64,000 nucleotides of DNA, taken from the NCBI GenBank assembly GCA_016165875.1, contig JABBOT010000014.1:6942901-7006900 (forward strand), read 5' to 3'. Both the position numbers and the translations under genes were made by a program. Positions 45,930-57,848 of this stretch are shown here, one piece after another. A model generated the notes under the pieces. The model made no database searches. It worked only from the letters and a program-made list of their open reading frames with translations, and was not told where the DNA came from. Source of the DNA: Acanthopleura granulata. Lineage: Eukaryota; Mollusca; Polyplacophora; Chitonida; Chitonidae. Numbering within the stretch: position 1 is the stretch's first letter; each line of letters starts with the position of its first letter.

Positions 45930-46155
45930 TGGGAACTGATTAAGTGACTATATTGACTGGGATTTATGCCTGCATCCATCAATATTTTTGGTGAAAACCG
46001 AATATAGGTCCCGGAGAAACCACAGCCTTTTAAGAGGTATCCGACAAACATCCTGTCACAAAGCCGCAGTAGAACCGTTCAGATTCGAATCGACAGGCCC
46101 ATTGGTCAAGAAGCAAACGGTTACCACTCGAGCTATTGTTTGAAGGTCCTGTGCT
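45930..46155 (-). mobile_element. tRNA-derived SINE (minus)
   Basis: On the minus strand 'aatagctcgagtggtaaccg' (A box) and 'gtcgattcgaatctg' (B box) are spaced as in a tRNA head. A body follows down to about 45930. Confidence 0.6.
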
Positions 46156-46939
46156 CTATTTTGTCCGTGAAGGTTTGTACTGAATATTGTACCTGTTGTT
46201 TGGCGAGGCAATAGAATCTCTGAAGAATTTTACAGTCTTCAGGCAAGCCCATCGAGGTCAAATTTCTAAACTGTCCACAGACTCGACTGATCCAATATTT
46301 CAGGAGATCAGTTAGCTTTCAGACAAACAAGACATACGAGAGCTCAAGATGTACTAGGGAAGCTGCACTCATGCGTTATTGTTAGCCGGGCTTACCATTG
46401 TTCTTTTATGGTATTCAGGCGTAATACCTTGCTAATTTGCCCACAAAATGGCATCACAAAAGCAGGAATATAGGCTACAATAAACCACACAACTTTGGCC
46501 CGATTTTAGACTGGAAATGTTACCCATTATTTGTATATATTCTGCGATCACACTCGACATTTTGAAAGAATTTTTTTTAATATCATTATTATAACCAGCG
46601 TCGTCTTATCAAAATGAAATAATCTGGAGCATATGAAGGTTATAGTCCAGATAAATAAAAAATCATTGATACCACAGCATTCTTTCTGTGAATCTTGTTG
46701 AGTGTTTAATAAAAGAGTGCATTACTTTCACAATCTGAAACGTCATTGGAGAAATGGGTGGACATTGAGGTCGCACTGATTTCATATTTTGGCAGGTACA
46801 AATATCCTTATCTATCATTACAGCAACGACAACAGTTTGGCTCTGCCACTACTCGCTCTTCGCAAGAAGACTGGACCTGGGTATGGTTGAGCATACTGCT
46901 GTATCCATCGAGGATTCATCTCACTTAGACTGGAATTAG

Positions 46940-47179
46940 AACAATCCCCCTGTCACTGAATTTGTCACGGGTTGCTGTGAAGAAACCGGAGAGTCGGCAG
47001 TGATCGGTTATCCCGAAGCTATACGGAAGTACGTTCGTCACATGACGAGTTCTGATGATGGTCAGCTTCCTGTCAGATCCGGGAGTAGTACAGGAAATTC
47101 CCGTCTGGCCGCCACTATCGCGAGACGATACGTGACAGGACATGTATCAGCTGGACAGATCCGGACAAATTTGGACTAA
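46940..47179 (+). pseudogene. Possible coding remnant, unidentified
   Basis: An 80-codon frame after an in-frame TAG has protein-like composition (YPEAIRKYVRHMTSSDDGQL). The next frame continues about 45 further open codons to 47310. The other strand is also open (46925-47143). I cannot decide on a strand or name a family. Confidence 0.2.
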
Positions 47180-47433
47180 TCGTCTCAGAGTCTAAATATA
47201 CAGCATCCATTATTCACCAGTGCAGGGATAACGTCCGGAATGAAGACCTCCAGGAATACAAGCAACTGCTGCTGGATTTACCCAATGCAGCCTACTTCAC
47301 AACAATGTGACATCATCCTAATTATTAAAAATGAGATACAGTTATCCCTGGCTTAAATGCTCAGAATGTTAGGCATAATGTTATGTGTGATGTGAGAACA
47401 ATCGGTGTCTAAATGTTCCCTGCAGCCCCTTTC

Positions 47434-47490
47434 CACCCACCACAGTGCTGCTATAATATTCTTGAGTACGGCGTAAAACACCAATCATGT
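47434..47490 (+). mobile_element. SINE tail fragment
   Basis: 'ccacccaccacagtgctgctataatattcttgagtacggcgtaaaacaccaatca' is the 3' end of the common SINE with an internal deletion. Confidence 0.8.
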
Positions 47491-49170
47491 TTGTTCCTTA
47501 CATGTAGGCCTGGTATCATTGCCCAAGTGTGTGACGGAATATGTTGGAAACGCTGAGATGACATGCGCAGAACGTTCTCTTATATTTTGATCAACCAGTA
47601 TTACTCGAACGAGACACATAGGTCGCCTGCGCACGTGGACAACGATGCATTGTTTGAAATGGAAATTGATGAACATGGTGGTAGGCGGAAGTTGGCTTCA
47701 TGGACGAGCATATATATGGAAGTCCTTTGCTGCCATCGCTCCGTCCATCCTGTTCTTTAACAGGAGGAAGAGGTTCCATTTGGCCGTTAAATTTATCACA
47801 TAACTTCAAGTGTGATGTAGTGGCATAAATCTATGACAGATTTTTCGTTTGTAACTAGTTACATAATACTTTCAGTACGTTCGATTGCTTGAAAGCGTGG
47901 GGACAATATTAATACGCGAAGAAGTTCGTGGAACTTCCATTTTTTAGTACAAAGTTATAGAACTCCCCATTAAATCACATCTTGTAGATTAAGTTCTGGC
48001 AACAAAAACATCCAATTCAATGTAGCCCATCATCAATACTTACAGCCACACCAACACTGTCAAACATAAAATAATTTCTCAGCCTCCCAAATTAACTATT
48101 TCTGCAAGCCCTGTACCTGGAGCCGGCTCTGATTTTTCATCTGAAATCGCTCCCGCTGCAACATCATCGCTCTGTTCTCATCCGTAAATGTCGATTTCAC
48201 GGCTACCAGTTGTCACTAAATCATGATGCAAAAAAGTTTATGCTGATATGTATCGGAAATATCAAATGGACGGTTCCACATTCGTTCTTAGTGTCTTGGA
48301 GGAATGCCGCTGCATTTGGCCGTGAAGTTTATGGATCTTCTTTTTAAATATTACTTGTACAGGTATCTACAACTAAAGCAACAAACAGGCAATTTCCCTT
48401 AAAATGTATCGTTGGCGTCTTTAAGATATATGGGTGTAAGACTGGTACAAACTTACACCACTACAAGTTAAATGGGCGCATTTCTCAGTCTTTCTTTCCT
48501 CAGGCTGATAAGGCGACAACCTGACTCCACGATCTACATTTTATTTACAAAATGACATGTTCGTGTCATCAAAGCCAAGGTCAATGGGGCGATATATGGA
48601 CGACAATGTTGCGTTGTCGAGTTATCGTGCACTCAGACAGTGCGACGGAATCAATAACCGTGGCAGGCTTCTATAAATATAAAATAATGCACCCGTGGAT
48701 TTTCCGAATTTGGAGCATGATACGGACGAAGTTACTCTGATGACATGAACAACGTACGGCCCTCTGTTTTTCAGTGTTCTACATGATTCAGACGCTTCCA
48801 CTAGGTCATTCCTGACTAAGACTGTATATATATATATTCTCTACCAACATTACCATCAGTATTGTCAGCTTCCTTGTACAGAAACGTCTAATCATTCACA
48901 CGGTCATTTATAAGGAAACACCGGCAGACCAGCCTGTTGGAAGAGCTACACCAATACCCGGGCTGTAAGCATTGATCTCAAAGAGCACTAACAACTTGGC
49001 AGCCCTCTATGTGTGTGTGGAGAGAGCGGGAAGAGTTTCTCTCAAATGGTCGCACAGCCTAGACATGCGAAACCAATTATGTCCACTGATTGAGAAAAGT
49101 CAAGTATTTTGGAGTTATCTTTAGCTTTGAGCCATACATAGGGACTTCCGTCGTCCTGGTGGCTCATCTC
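47491..49170. other. No supported feature
   Basis: No exon-like segment or repeat family that I can name, apart from a short (TA)n run near 48825-48836. Confidence 0.5.
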
Positions 49171-49174
49171 TTGA

Positions 49175-49405
49175 AATCTCAGGAATATTTCACTTATACG
49201 ACAGCGGTCAGCATTATGGTGGGAAGAAACTGGGAAGAATCCAGGGGAAACCCACGAGCAAAAGCAGGCTGCTGGCAGACCTTCCCACGTTCGGCCGGAA
49301 AGGAACTCACAGCGACTGACGGCTGGGCTTGAACTCACAGACACCGCATTGTTAGGAAGATCCTTGGTCATCACGCTACACTATCACATTAGCACTCGGC
49401 CGTGT
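49175..49405 (-). mobile_element. SINE, 'tacggcgtaaaacacc' family (antisense)
   Basis: It reads 'caggaatatttcacttatacgacagcggtcagcattatggtggg', 'cccacgagcaaaagcaggctgctgg' and 'gggcttgaactcacagacaccgcat' (reverse B box). The tail is missing. Confidence 0.88.
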
Positions 49406-49409
49406 ATGC

Positions 49410-50285
49410 CGCTTCTCTTGAAATCGTTCGGATTATTATTTTTTTATTTTCCACTATAAGCTCCAGTATCTCAAAAACAGTCAAATAGAAAAACACAACT
49501 TGACAGTCAAGAAAATGTAATAGTTCAAAAACGTTTGACACTTTTGGATTTTTGACTGGGCACATCACAACCTTACAAATCTTCTTATCAAATAACTGTT
49601 GAATCGTTCGGGATGAAATTTGTTTCTGTTACTACATATGAAATACCTGGTTTAAACGTGCATGAAAACAGTGACTACAGTTTTGCTTGCGGAAGTGGCA
49701 TAAACCATGCAAGAAGGTATTTCTTTTGGTTTTGTTACCTTCTATGAGCAAAACATCAAAGCTGCATTTTCTCCATTCTGGTCTTTCGTAGTAGACACAT
49801 AGTATATGATACCTGGCAATCTCTGGTTCAAGTCCGGTTCATTCTGTTTCCACCATTTAACCTGTCACAGTCTTTTATTTTGGTGTATTTCGTTATACAC
49901 CATCTGTTACTCTAGACGTTTGGCGATTGACTGAAAGCTAAGCATACAATCAGTCAGTACATTAATTTCTCACTAATTTCATTATAAAGTTATCATACAT
50001 TCAATTACAACACTATACCTACAATTACTGCTATATAACTACACAACATGAGACTGAATAGCACTTATCTGGTAGTACATGACATTACATACTGCTGTTG
50101 TTGTTGTACACTTAACACAGTTTTCTACACTTTTCCCCAGCAGTTATCCATTCATGTTAACATAACACAGCACCAGTTCTTTATATGACGCCAAGAAACA
50201 GAATATGCAAAGAGAAAAGAAAAAGGGAAATCACAGTTTAATTTTTCAACTGTTTGATCATTGCATACTGTCCCCACCCCCAGGA
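49410..50285. other. No supported feature
   Basis: AT-rich spacer to the left of the retrotransposon fragment, with no LTR boundary that I can define. Confidence 0.45.
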
Positions 50286-50289
50286 ATTG

Positions 50290-50740
50290 GGGCGGTTATG
50301 ACAGACAGTGGTCAAGTGTAACATACTCAGTACTTGTAATTAACTGTCTCCTTCAAGGACCCATGGATCGTGACAACACGGAAGGCTTGGTTTTAACCTT
50401 AACCGTTCAAACAAGGTTTCGTTTGTCCTTAACCAACTGCACCTTTCCCAGAAAATGTTTGCCAGGTACTGCACCTGTCTCCTTTTTCTCCTTTAAGAAT
50501 ATTCCTGGTGATACTTTCTTCCGGTTGAAGGAGTAAAATGTGGTTGGGAGAGAGGGCTTGGAGATTCTCAGGCCGGTCAGGCAAGTTTGTTTTTGGTCTG
50601 TTGTTGAGAATAGCTTCCACCTCACACGTGGGAGTCTGTAGCGACTCGTCGACCAGTCTGATTCTTTGCTTTTTAAGCAGTGGGTGAAGGATCTTCCTTA
50701 CCGAACGTATTTTTTACCTTGAAGTCAACATCGCACAAAT
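50290..50740 (-). mobile_element. BEL/Pao-type LTR retrotransposon fragment (integrase end)
   Basis: On the minus strand one frame reads LVDESLQTPTCEVEAILNNR, then ENLQALSPNHILLLQPEES. A second frame reads RRQVQYLANIFWERC, and a third has VKVKTKPSVLSR. This order is the C-terminal part of BEL/Pao integrases (CEVEAILNxRP, L.ALTPNHLLL, RRWRxVQYLAxxFWxRW). The frame changes at least twice, so it is a dead fragment. No LTR or reverse transcriptase is visible beside it. Confidence 0.82.
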
Positions 50741-50744
50741 GACA

Positions 50745-52395
50745 ACATGGTTATATCATGAACCACGGCAACGCTACTGGACAACAACTTAATTTTTTTT
50801 TATTAAATTAGTAGGCTTGACATTAAACCTGGCTTACACTCTAAAACCATTGTTGCCTATTTACATATCCACAATGCCATGTGCATCGGTGGTACATTGT
50901 GCATGTTACTGTGGATGTGTTACACAAAGCAAACAGTTGCCGCACTGCTGTGGTGTGGATGTGTAGTTTTGCCACAATACTGTACACCTTTCACGCAGAA
51001 TACTTTCAGAGAGTGCAAAATTATTTGGATCTCATGACGGCGTAATCACCTTGAGAAATATCCGTTTCCAGGAAATGCCTTCCCGCCCAAATTGAAGGAG
51101 AACAATGGCTAAGCCAGTTCAAGCCGCAGTGGCCATTGCTTAAGAAAAAGATTTCCCGCCATTCGACCATTATATGTAACGGTTTGGTTTCAGCCAGAAA
51201 CCTCTGTGCAGAAAAACAAAAGCTTCCCCTAGAAGATTCAACAGGATGATTAAAAAACAAAAGACAAAAAAATGAACAAGACAAAAAAAGACAACTCTAC
51301 AGATGTAAACACATTTCATGCTCAGTCCTATCAATCACCTGCTAGGAAATGATCAGTTAAAGGATAAAAGCAACACCTTCCCCCGTTATTACTTCATTCA
51401 TCGTCAAAGTCATACATCACCTATTCTGTGTTCACCCTGTATAATCTTATCACATATGTCATCTATTTCCTGTCACATTACTATCTCATCGCTCTACTGC
51501 CGTTGAAGAGCTTGCAACTATTCCCCCAAGCCGTCAAGTTCAGCGCATCGTCAAGCTAAATCCAGCCAATGTTAAGAGAATGTAGCTAATCGCCTCTCTG
51601 AGAACCACAATGAATGGCCTGAATGTCGCTCAGCTCTCTCCCTTTTGTCTCAGGGGACACTGACATCCCATCTGTCATCTACCCATGTCCTCTCGCTACC
51701 ATATGGCTGAGATACTGCCGATGTAGCGTTAAGCCATAATCATTCATACATTCATTCTCTGCTACTTTTGTTTTCATCCTAAACTCATGGGGCGCTAGGA
51801 TATGACACTGCCTGACTTCAGGGTATAAGAAATGTTCAGCAGTTTAATTTATAACCAAAAAATATACCAGTAGTATACACAATAGGGGTTGTGGCACACT
51901 TCCCACCAGGGCCCCCCCCCCCCCCACTCACCACCTGGAGGGCTCCCAATCCAAGCTCAAGCCATATGGTGTTCGCTTACACAACTTTTTGTCAGTTATT
52001 TATGTTCACAAACGGGCGTTCACATTCAGAGATAATTGACATAGGCCGACCGTGACTCTGATAGAGACCAGGCTTGCAGCTAGAAACACTCGCAATGGCC
52101 ATTTTTTATGCACGCAAACACAGGCGCTTATAGATTAAGAGCCATGTGCAGTAAATATAACCCAGAGTTCGCATGAGTCCGGGTTCACAAGCTGATAGCA
52201 TACATGAACCAACGATGTAAAAATAAGTCGCGTGGGAATGCCTTAACCTACATAGCTGGCGAGACCAGCCGCTTTATATTGACACAGAAAGTTATTTCCT
52301 GTGTCGCATAATAGGTGGTGTACACCTGACTGAATTCGGTATGTGTTATTTCACAGCGATAATCGTCCCGCCGGCTAGAGCGGGAGAAGTTTCCT
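50745..52395. other. Gene-free spacer with a SINE tail
   Basis: About 51695-51765 carries 'accatatggctgagatactgccgatgtagcgttaagccataatcattcat', the plus-oriented tail of the 'ttaagccataat' SINE family. A run of 13 C is at about 51912-51924. Nothing else is recognised. Confidence 0.5.
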
Positions 52396-52400
52396 TAAGT

Positions 52401-52526
52401 GTGACAGGTTTTGTGTGGCGTGACAAGTTTTGTGTAGCGGGACAAGTTTTGTTAGGCGCGGCAAAGCACACAAAATTCAAACCCTAGAACTCACTCGCTC
52501 GGGTCCGTGTAAGGTTTGAATTTTGT
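52401..52526. repeat. 19-bp direct repeats next to a 14-bp-arm inverted repeat
   Basis: Three 19-bp direct units, (g)tgacaagttttgtgtagc, occupy 52401-52457. They are followed by a perfect inverted repeat acaaaattcaaacc / ggtttgaattttgt at 52470-52483 and 52513-52526. It lies just left of the virus-like element and could belong to its end, but no matching terminal repeat is visible at the right edge of the window. Confidence 0.8.
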
Positions 52527-52914
52527 TTACTTCAATGAATCAGCCTTCTTATTCTAGGACTGGGCTATCAGACTCAGTCAGATCATTTATTTTATCTCTG
52601 AGTCTAGTGATTTCGTATATGTGGTCTTTTATAGCGTAGTAAAGTTTGTGTAGAATACATACAGTTACATCCCACTTGAACACAACTGAGGTCACAATGA
52701 GTATATTGGATAAGGGGGGTGGACACATCTTATAGCCGATTTGAGAGCAATACTACAAGTATATCGAACTCCGGTATCCCACCTCTCTGTCGAGAAGTTC
52801 AATTGGCAGTTTTTTTATGAAAGATGCACGAGTTTCGTTCCGCCCCTGCTGTACTAACTCGTCCTTCGTTTTCTTATCTAACGAAATCGAGCTATGTGAT
52901 GTACCCACTCGAAT

Positions 52915-53288
52915 CTATTGTTTCATTTCTCGGCATTTTTCGAGTATTAACAGAAACAAAGTATCCGAAAACTTACCGTCAATCAGCGCTGTAGAGACGT
53001 GGTCTGAAAATGATTTAAACTTACTCTCAGCCAGTAAGCGAATTTCATTATGTTTCTTACGTTTGACGGACAGCGGCCGCCTTAGGAACTTACCCACCCC
53101 ACTTAGAAACGGCAGGCTAAGGCCGGGACTACCATGCTTATAGCTATAGGCGCCTCAATTATTGTGGACATTTGTGACGCCCAGATCCATACTGGCCGTG
53201 AGGAGCGCGGTATCAATACCACCAACGGCTTTGACTCTCCTGTGGTATTTTTGTTTAGAGCGGCTAAGACGTCTCTCTTACATTCCAA
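52915..53288 (-). pseudogene. Element protein, hydrophobic then charged-helix (broken)
   Basis: Frame 53288-53103 contains a hydrophobic stretch (IIEAPIAISMVVPALAC). After a frame change near 53100 the minus strand continues at 53097-52915 with LSVKRKKHNEIRLLAESKF and ISTAL-like DHVSTALIDGKFSD, a charged helical tail. The pattern of a membrane helix followed by 'KHxEIRxLAESKLNxI' is one I associate with a widespread uncharacterised protein of such elements. The function is unknown. Confidence 0.55.
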
Positions 53289-53381
53289 CTACTTTTTCAG
53301 ACTGCTAATATGTTGTAATCTTTACTCGGTGGTGAGGTGGGCGGGTAGATGGATTTAACGCTGGATACATTTGCGCCATTT

Positions 53382-54110
53382 TTATGTATCAAAATCCGAT
53401 ATGGGTTTTAAACTTAACCATAACTGTTTCAACAGAACGCCACGATCTAAATTTATGTGCTTAAACCGTACCGCTTCCGGTGGAATGGCTACAACATTTT
53501 TTAACGTTGTCTCAATCCTATTAGCTCTCAGAAGTATTTTTACGACGATAGTTACGCTTTTACCGATATGCTCTTTCAGCCACCCGATCTTCAGGCCAGG
53601 AAGGATGTGGAAGGGCTTGTCTGGATTATGACCCAATATAATATCCAGAATGATTATGGTACCCGGGGGAACAAGTGAGAAATTGTGTGTTGATATCGAG
53701 GTAAGATGTTGTATCTGGACCTCCTCCGATCAAATTCCCCACATCCAGCAGTATCCTCACATGAATTTCATCTCCCATGGTCGTGTACGAGAAGCAAGCC
53801 GTACCGCCATTAAAAACCCTTGGAACCACACCACCCCTTGTTGTTTGCACCTGGACCGCGGTCACAGCCAGATCAATGTCCCATTTGGGATCATCCGATT
53901 ATACCCTGTTCTCAGGATCATCAGATAGAACCAGGGTGAGTTTTTGGAGCGCATTTGAGGCTTCGATATCGACATCGGCGAGCTCATTCAACTTCGGTGG
54001 TTCCTCCGATTTTCTCAACGGCACCTTTTTTCGTGTATAAACACTCCCTGCCCCTCACCGGAGTTGGATGGCGTAAATCCGTCCATCCACCCCCTGCCGT
54101 TCGAAACCCT
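53382..54110 (-). pseudogene. Element protein, conserved, unknown role (broken)
   Basis: One coding trace in two frames: about 54110-53626 (with in-frame stops near 54047 and 53907) carrying VQTTRGGVVPRVFNGGTACF and DVGNLIGGGPDTTSYLD, then 53636-53382 carrying GHNPDKPFHILPGLKIGWLK and RFKHINLDRGVLLKQLWLSL. The beta-rich composition would suit a structural protein, but that is a guess. Confidence 0.55.
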
Positions 54111-54244
54111 CGAGATCTGCCAGATCCGATAAGGCTAGGATAATCCAACTAGATCCCACTGGGTCCATCACACCGGCGAATGTGTGAAGTTACCATTAAG
54201 TATGCTATATCTATCTATAGGTTGGCGGTAAATGTTTAATAGCT

Positions 54245-54791
54245 TTACAGTAACCCCGACACAAGGCCAGCCGACATTTTTCTGTACTGTGGATTGGCGA
54301 ATGCCACCGTCCTTCCGGAGTTTATACCTTCGTGGTATACCGTGACTGCCCTTTGAAGAGTAGGGCCACTCGCATTACCGGTAGACACTGGAACGATGTT
54401 TTCGGACGTGCTCACCTCGTCTAGGTGGACAAATATTTCTGTGTGAGGCGTCAGTTTGGGTAGTTTGTCCTCATCATTTATCCCATTCCATCTTTCTTCT
54501 GCGTTTGAGAATCCCAGGATGTCAGCTAGACGTAACAGAGTGATAACATTCAGTCTTTTTAGCGAGTCCCAACCGCACACCACCAGTAGCTCCCTTCAAT
54601 TCTAGTTTAGAACCCAAAGGTCTTAACACTTCTTTGTTATGAGTACAAACGCTAAACACAAAAGGTACGTCGAAGCCAATATTAGCCTGTGGGTCATATA
54701 AAGTCATACCGAGTAGGACGTCCTCGTGGACTGACCAGACGTCTTGGGAGGATGACACCACACCCCTGTTGAACATCGCTAACTGTGACAA
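54245..54791 (-). pseudogene. Element protein, conserved, unknown role (frameshifted)
   Basis: Two overlapping minus frames form one trace: 54791-54522 (SVHEDVLLGMTLYDPQANIG, THNKEVLRPLGSKLELKGA) and 54583-54245 (LTPHTEIFVHLDEVSTSENI, AVTVYHEGINSGRTVAF). The frame change falls in 54522-54583. It faces the plus-strand gene at 55014, with about 220 bp between them that may hold divergent promoters. Confidence 0.55.
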
Positions 54792-55013
54792 ACATATTCA
54801 GCAATGTGTTTGATAATGCGTTTTCTTTCAATAGTAAGCTAACCCATTACCATGTCGGTTGAGTATATTCGAGTAAAGGGATTGAAGAGCCGAGTGAAAT
54901 CGTAGTCATAGATCCCAGCCTGAACAACTCACGAGTTGCTTTCGACGTAATTTCCAAAAGGTGCTTGAACGCTACACCTTACCGAAAATCAACAGCGACA
55001 CATTGGTTGAGAT

Positions 55014-56005
55014 ATGGTACACGCAACCGATGGCATGGTGGCAGAACAAGCTAAATTTCGCCGTATGGTGCGCCACGACCGGTTGCGTGGGGTGTCAAAG
55101 GGAAATCCCCGCAGAGCAAGCAACTTTGTGTTCCTCCTCCACGTGTACTATCTAGTGCGCCGTATTCTGAAAGAGATTAAGGCACCACTTCCACAAGACG
55201 ATGTATGGTGTGCGATCGACAACCCCTACGACGGGAGGGCATACGAACGAATTTGCGCCGAGTGGAAAGAAGTGGAAAAGACGGATTTGACGTGGCTTAT
55301 TTTTAAGTCAAGAGGTCAAATCGCATTACGACTACTACCCTATCCGCATGTCATTCCAACGAACACCGGACAAATTTCACATCGATTTCATCTCACAAGG
55401 CAGCGAGGCAAATCATTCATGGGCCACCTTCATCCTCGACAAATCTGAAGGGTTTACCCACAAAGGCATGGAACGAGTGAACGACACCATTCGGACTTTG
55501 TTTGGGCAATCCTCGAAGCACAGGCACAGCCCCGCCACAGTATTTTAGATACGGAATGCACGGTATTTGACCCGCAGAAGCAATTCGTAGCAAATTTGAA
55601 GACGACATAGGAAGACCTGTTGACCTTTCCGTGGCTATAGAGGGGTACTAGAACGTCCTGAATTATGCATTTTGCGTGGGTCTATACATGGCGCCAAGAA
55701 ATATGGACCTGCGAATCAGAAAAATCAGAGGCTATAACAACGAGATCGTCATAGCCACAACAGACCAGAAATTCGGGGTCAACAGAAGCGTAAACTTGCC
55801 TTCGGCAGTTCATGTGCAGGCAGCTGCCGAGACTGGGGAGACAAGCATCGTTAAGCCACAACCAGCTGCATTACCAGCACCGAGATCCGTCCCGGCAGCG
55901 CCGACCTCTGTTTCACCGAGGTCACCGAAAGACCACAATGAAGAAAAGGTGGTGTTAGTAATACTTAGCGTCGCCATCGGGCTTGCACTAATCTGGTCAC
56001 GCTAG
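55014..56005 (+). pseudogene. Element protein with C-terminal membrane anchor (three frames)
   Basis: ATG at 55014. The first frame (55014 to about 55340) is basic (FRRMVRHDRLRGVSKGNPRR) and helical (LLHVYYLVRRILKEIKAPLP). The trace continues at 55348-55548 (SQGSEANHSWATFILDKSEG), then 55676-56005 (GLYMAPRNMDLRIRKIRGYN), and ends in a Pro/Ala-rich stretch and the hydrophobic tail VVLVILSVAIGLALIWSR. At least two frame changes and a degraded stretch at 55550-55675 show decay. The function is unknown. Confidence 0.6.
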
Positions 56006-56785
56006 ATGTGAACGAACGGCCGCGCAAATGATTCGATCTGTAGCGAAAGCCTGGACCCAAGTATTCTCTGCAACCCAGTTCACGGCCTTGCCCAAAGCGC
56101 CGCGGAGCCAAGAGACGATGCTCCCTATAATACCTGGGAGAGCCGCAGCGGCTTTACCGCCGAGCTTAGCAAGAAGCCTGCCCAGGGCCCACAGGTGCTT
56201 TTATATCCACTCCTTCAGACCGCTCTTGTCGGTTGGCTCAGGAGGTGGTGGTGGAGGCACCGGCGCTGGAGAGCCGCCGGTTAACGCAAACACCAACGCC
56301 CATATCGCCATTCCGATAGCAGTGAATATCGACTCGATTGGGATGCCTTGATCGCGGCAGAGGGCGCGTACGCATTCGGCAAGAGTTGTGTCCTCGTGAA
56401 GGATGCCGTTGTTGGTATCCCGGATGCGGTTGATCTGAGAGAGCTCAAGTCTGGTGGCCGAAGCGGGCTCAAGGCGGGACGCCATCTCATCCTGAAGGCC
56501 ACGTCACCTTTGAGCAATCCGGCGCATGGAGAACTCATTGGGAGCCTCATCCAGTTTCCGCTTTTGCAGAGAGATGTCTTCATCTAGGTCCGCCCGTGGT
56601 GGAGACTGCGAGTGGCGTTCCTGTCCGAGATTTGATAATCGTGAGATCGGTATGTGCTTTCAACCGCAAACGCCTGCCGACGAGCTCAAACTTACTTGGG
56701 TCTCGCTGAGTTGAGGGGTGAGGCCCCTCATCGCCAGAGCGCTGTAGTAGCCATCTACCGCTGACTGGAGGAGCTCCTATTATAG
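55996..56785 (-). pseudogene. Element protein, coiled coil plus membrane segments, antisense to neighbours
   Basis: One minus frame from about 56785 to 55996 is open except for three stops (near 56680, 56511 and 56200). It has an N-terminal charged/coiled part (RADLDEDISLQKRKLDEAPN), EPASATRLELSQINRIRDTN, a hydrophobic helix (IFTAIGMAIWALVFALTGG), a Pro-rich linker and a second hydrophobic Ala/Gly-rich part (GKAAAALPGIIGSIVSWL). It lies between two plus-strand genes. Confidence 0.55.
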
Positions 56786-56952
56786 CGATACATTAGTCCC
56801 AGTGGCCCCGATGTCAATGCCAGCATCATCTATGGGAACGGTCTCTTCATGGTTTTCAACATAGTCATGGTCAACATAGTCATTTTGGGTTATCAAAATT
56901 AAAAATCTGCCATGTTGGCTATTAAACATTGAAGGCCCAAGGTTCAATAAGC

Positions 56953-57430
56953 ATGATTTCAAACGTATACGGACCCAAGTTCAATCCTTACCGCCGCCTG
57001 AAAACCCCTTTTGTGTTTAAGGGTGTGGGCCATTTGGTCGTCATCACAAATAACCCAAGTAGGATTGACCAGAATCAAAGTCTTCAGGTTGCGTTCCACA
57101 ATCTTGGTGTCCACGACGTCATTGTCCCGGGGACCGCGAGACTTGCTTTCACAATCTCCCTGGCCTCGGGCTACGAAGAGCGAACCGTACTCCAGAACTT
57201 CGGCCGTGCTGTGGTAAATAATACCACGCTCAGGATCAGCGGCAATAAGGTGATGTCGCTCGATGACAGCAACGTCTACCACTGCTACATGGACCTCTGG
57301 AAGAGGTGAGAGAATGTATCAGGGCATCGACACTTCCGCCGGCCAAAGTGTTACCAAAATCCGCCTTGGTGTAGTGGAAGGCGCATCCGATGCCGCTATT
57401 GGAGCCGCCCATGGCAACCGATACTATAGT
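56953..57430 (+). pseudogene. Probable double-jelly-roll major capsid protein fragment
   Basis: From the ATG at 56953 the frame runs to a TGA at 57307, with FHNLGVHDVIVPGTARLAFT, VLQNFGRAVVNNTTLRISGN and KVMSLDDSNVYHCYMDLWK. The 'NLGRxIVxKxxIxIxGxxVxSIDDxDVxxxYxDLW' pattern is typical of capsid proteins of Polinton-type elements. After a frame change near 57305 a trace (YQGIDTSAGQSVTKIRLGV) continues to about 57430. The usual length is over 400 residues, so most of the second half is missing. Confidence 0.55.
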
Positions 57431-57658
57431 GGTTAAGAAGCGCGTCCTACCAATCTGCACCGTGAAAGCTTTGCTGCGCTGGAAGTGAGGGGGGGGGTCA
57501 GGCCAATCAGTACCTTGGGAAGGCATTGACAGTGGACTAAATTGACTCTTTGGACGAGGACGAGGTCGAAAAGCTCGCTTTGAGGCAAGTCTAGGCGCGG
57601 CCATGACGAAAACGATAGGGCAAGCTGCATTACAAGTGTTCTCAGGAGTTGTCAGCAT
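57420..57658 (-). pseudogene. Possible small basic element protein
   Basis: A 140-codon minus frame (57658-57236) has a very basic Pro/Arg-rich start from Met at 57603 (ASKRAFRPRPRPKSQFSPL) and then FQRSKAFTVQIGRTRFLTTI. The downstream part overlaps the capsid trace and may be a shadow. A short basic core-like protein is possible but unproven. Confidence 0.3.
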
Positions 57659-57848
57659 GTTTCTTCCAGTCCCATCCGAGAAACGACCGGCGCTTGAGGG
57701 CGACCTAGAAGCCGACCCCTTTGTTGGGCATGCGATTAGTAGCGCTTCCTGTGTGTTCTGTCATCGCTACGGCATGTTTCTAGCGCCGCTAACCGCTGCT
57801 CTTACCACAGCCAGGCACTGCCAATTTGGACAATAGTGCCCTGGGACA

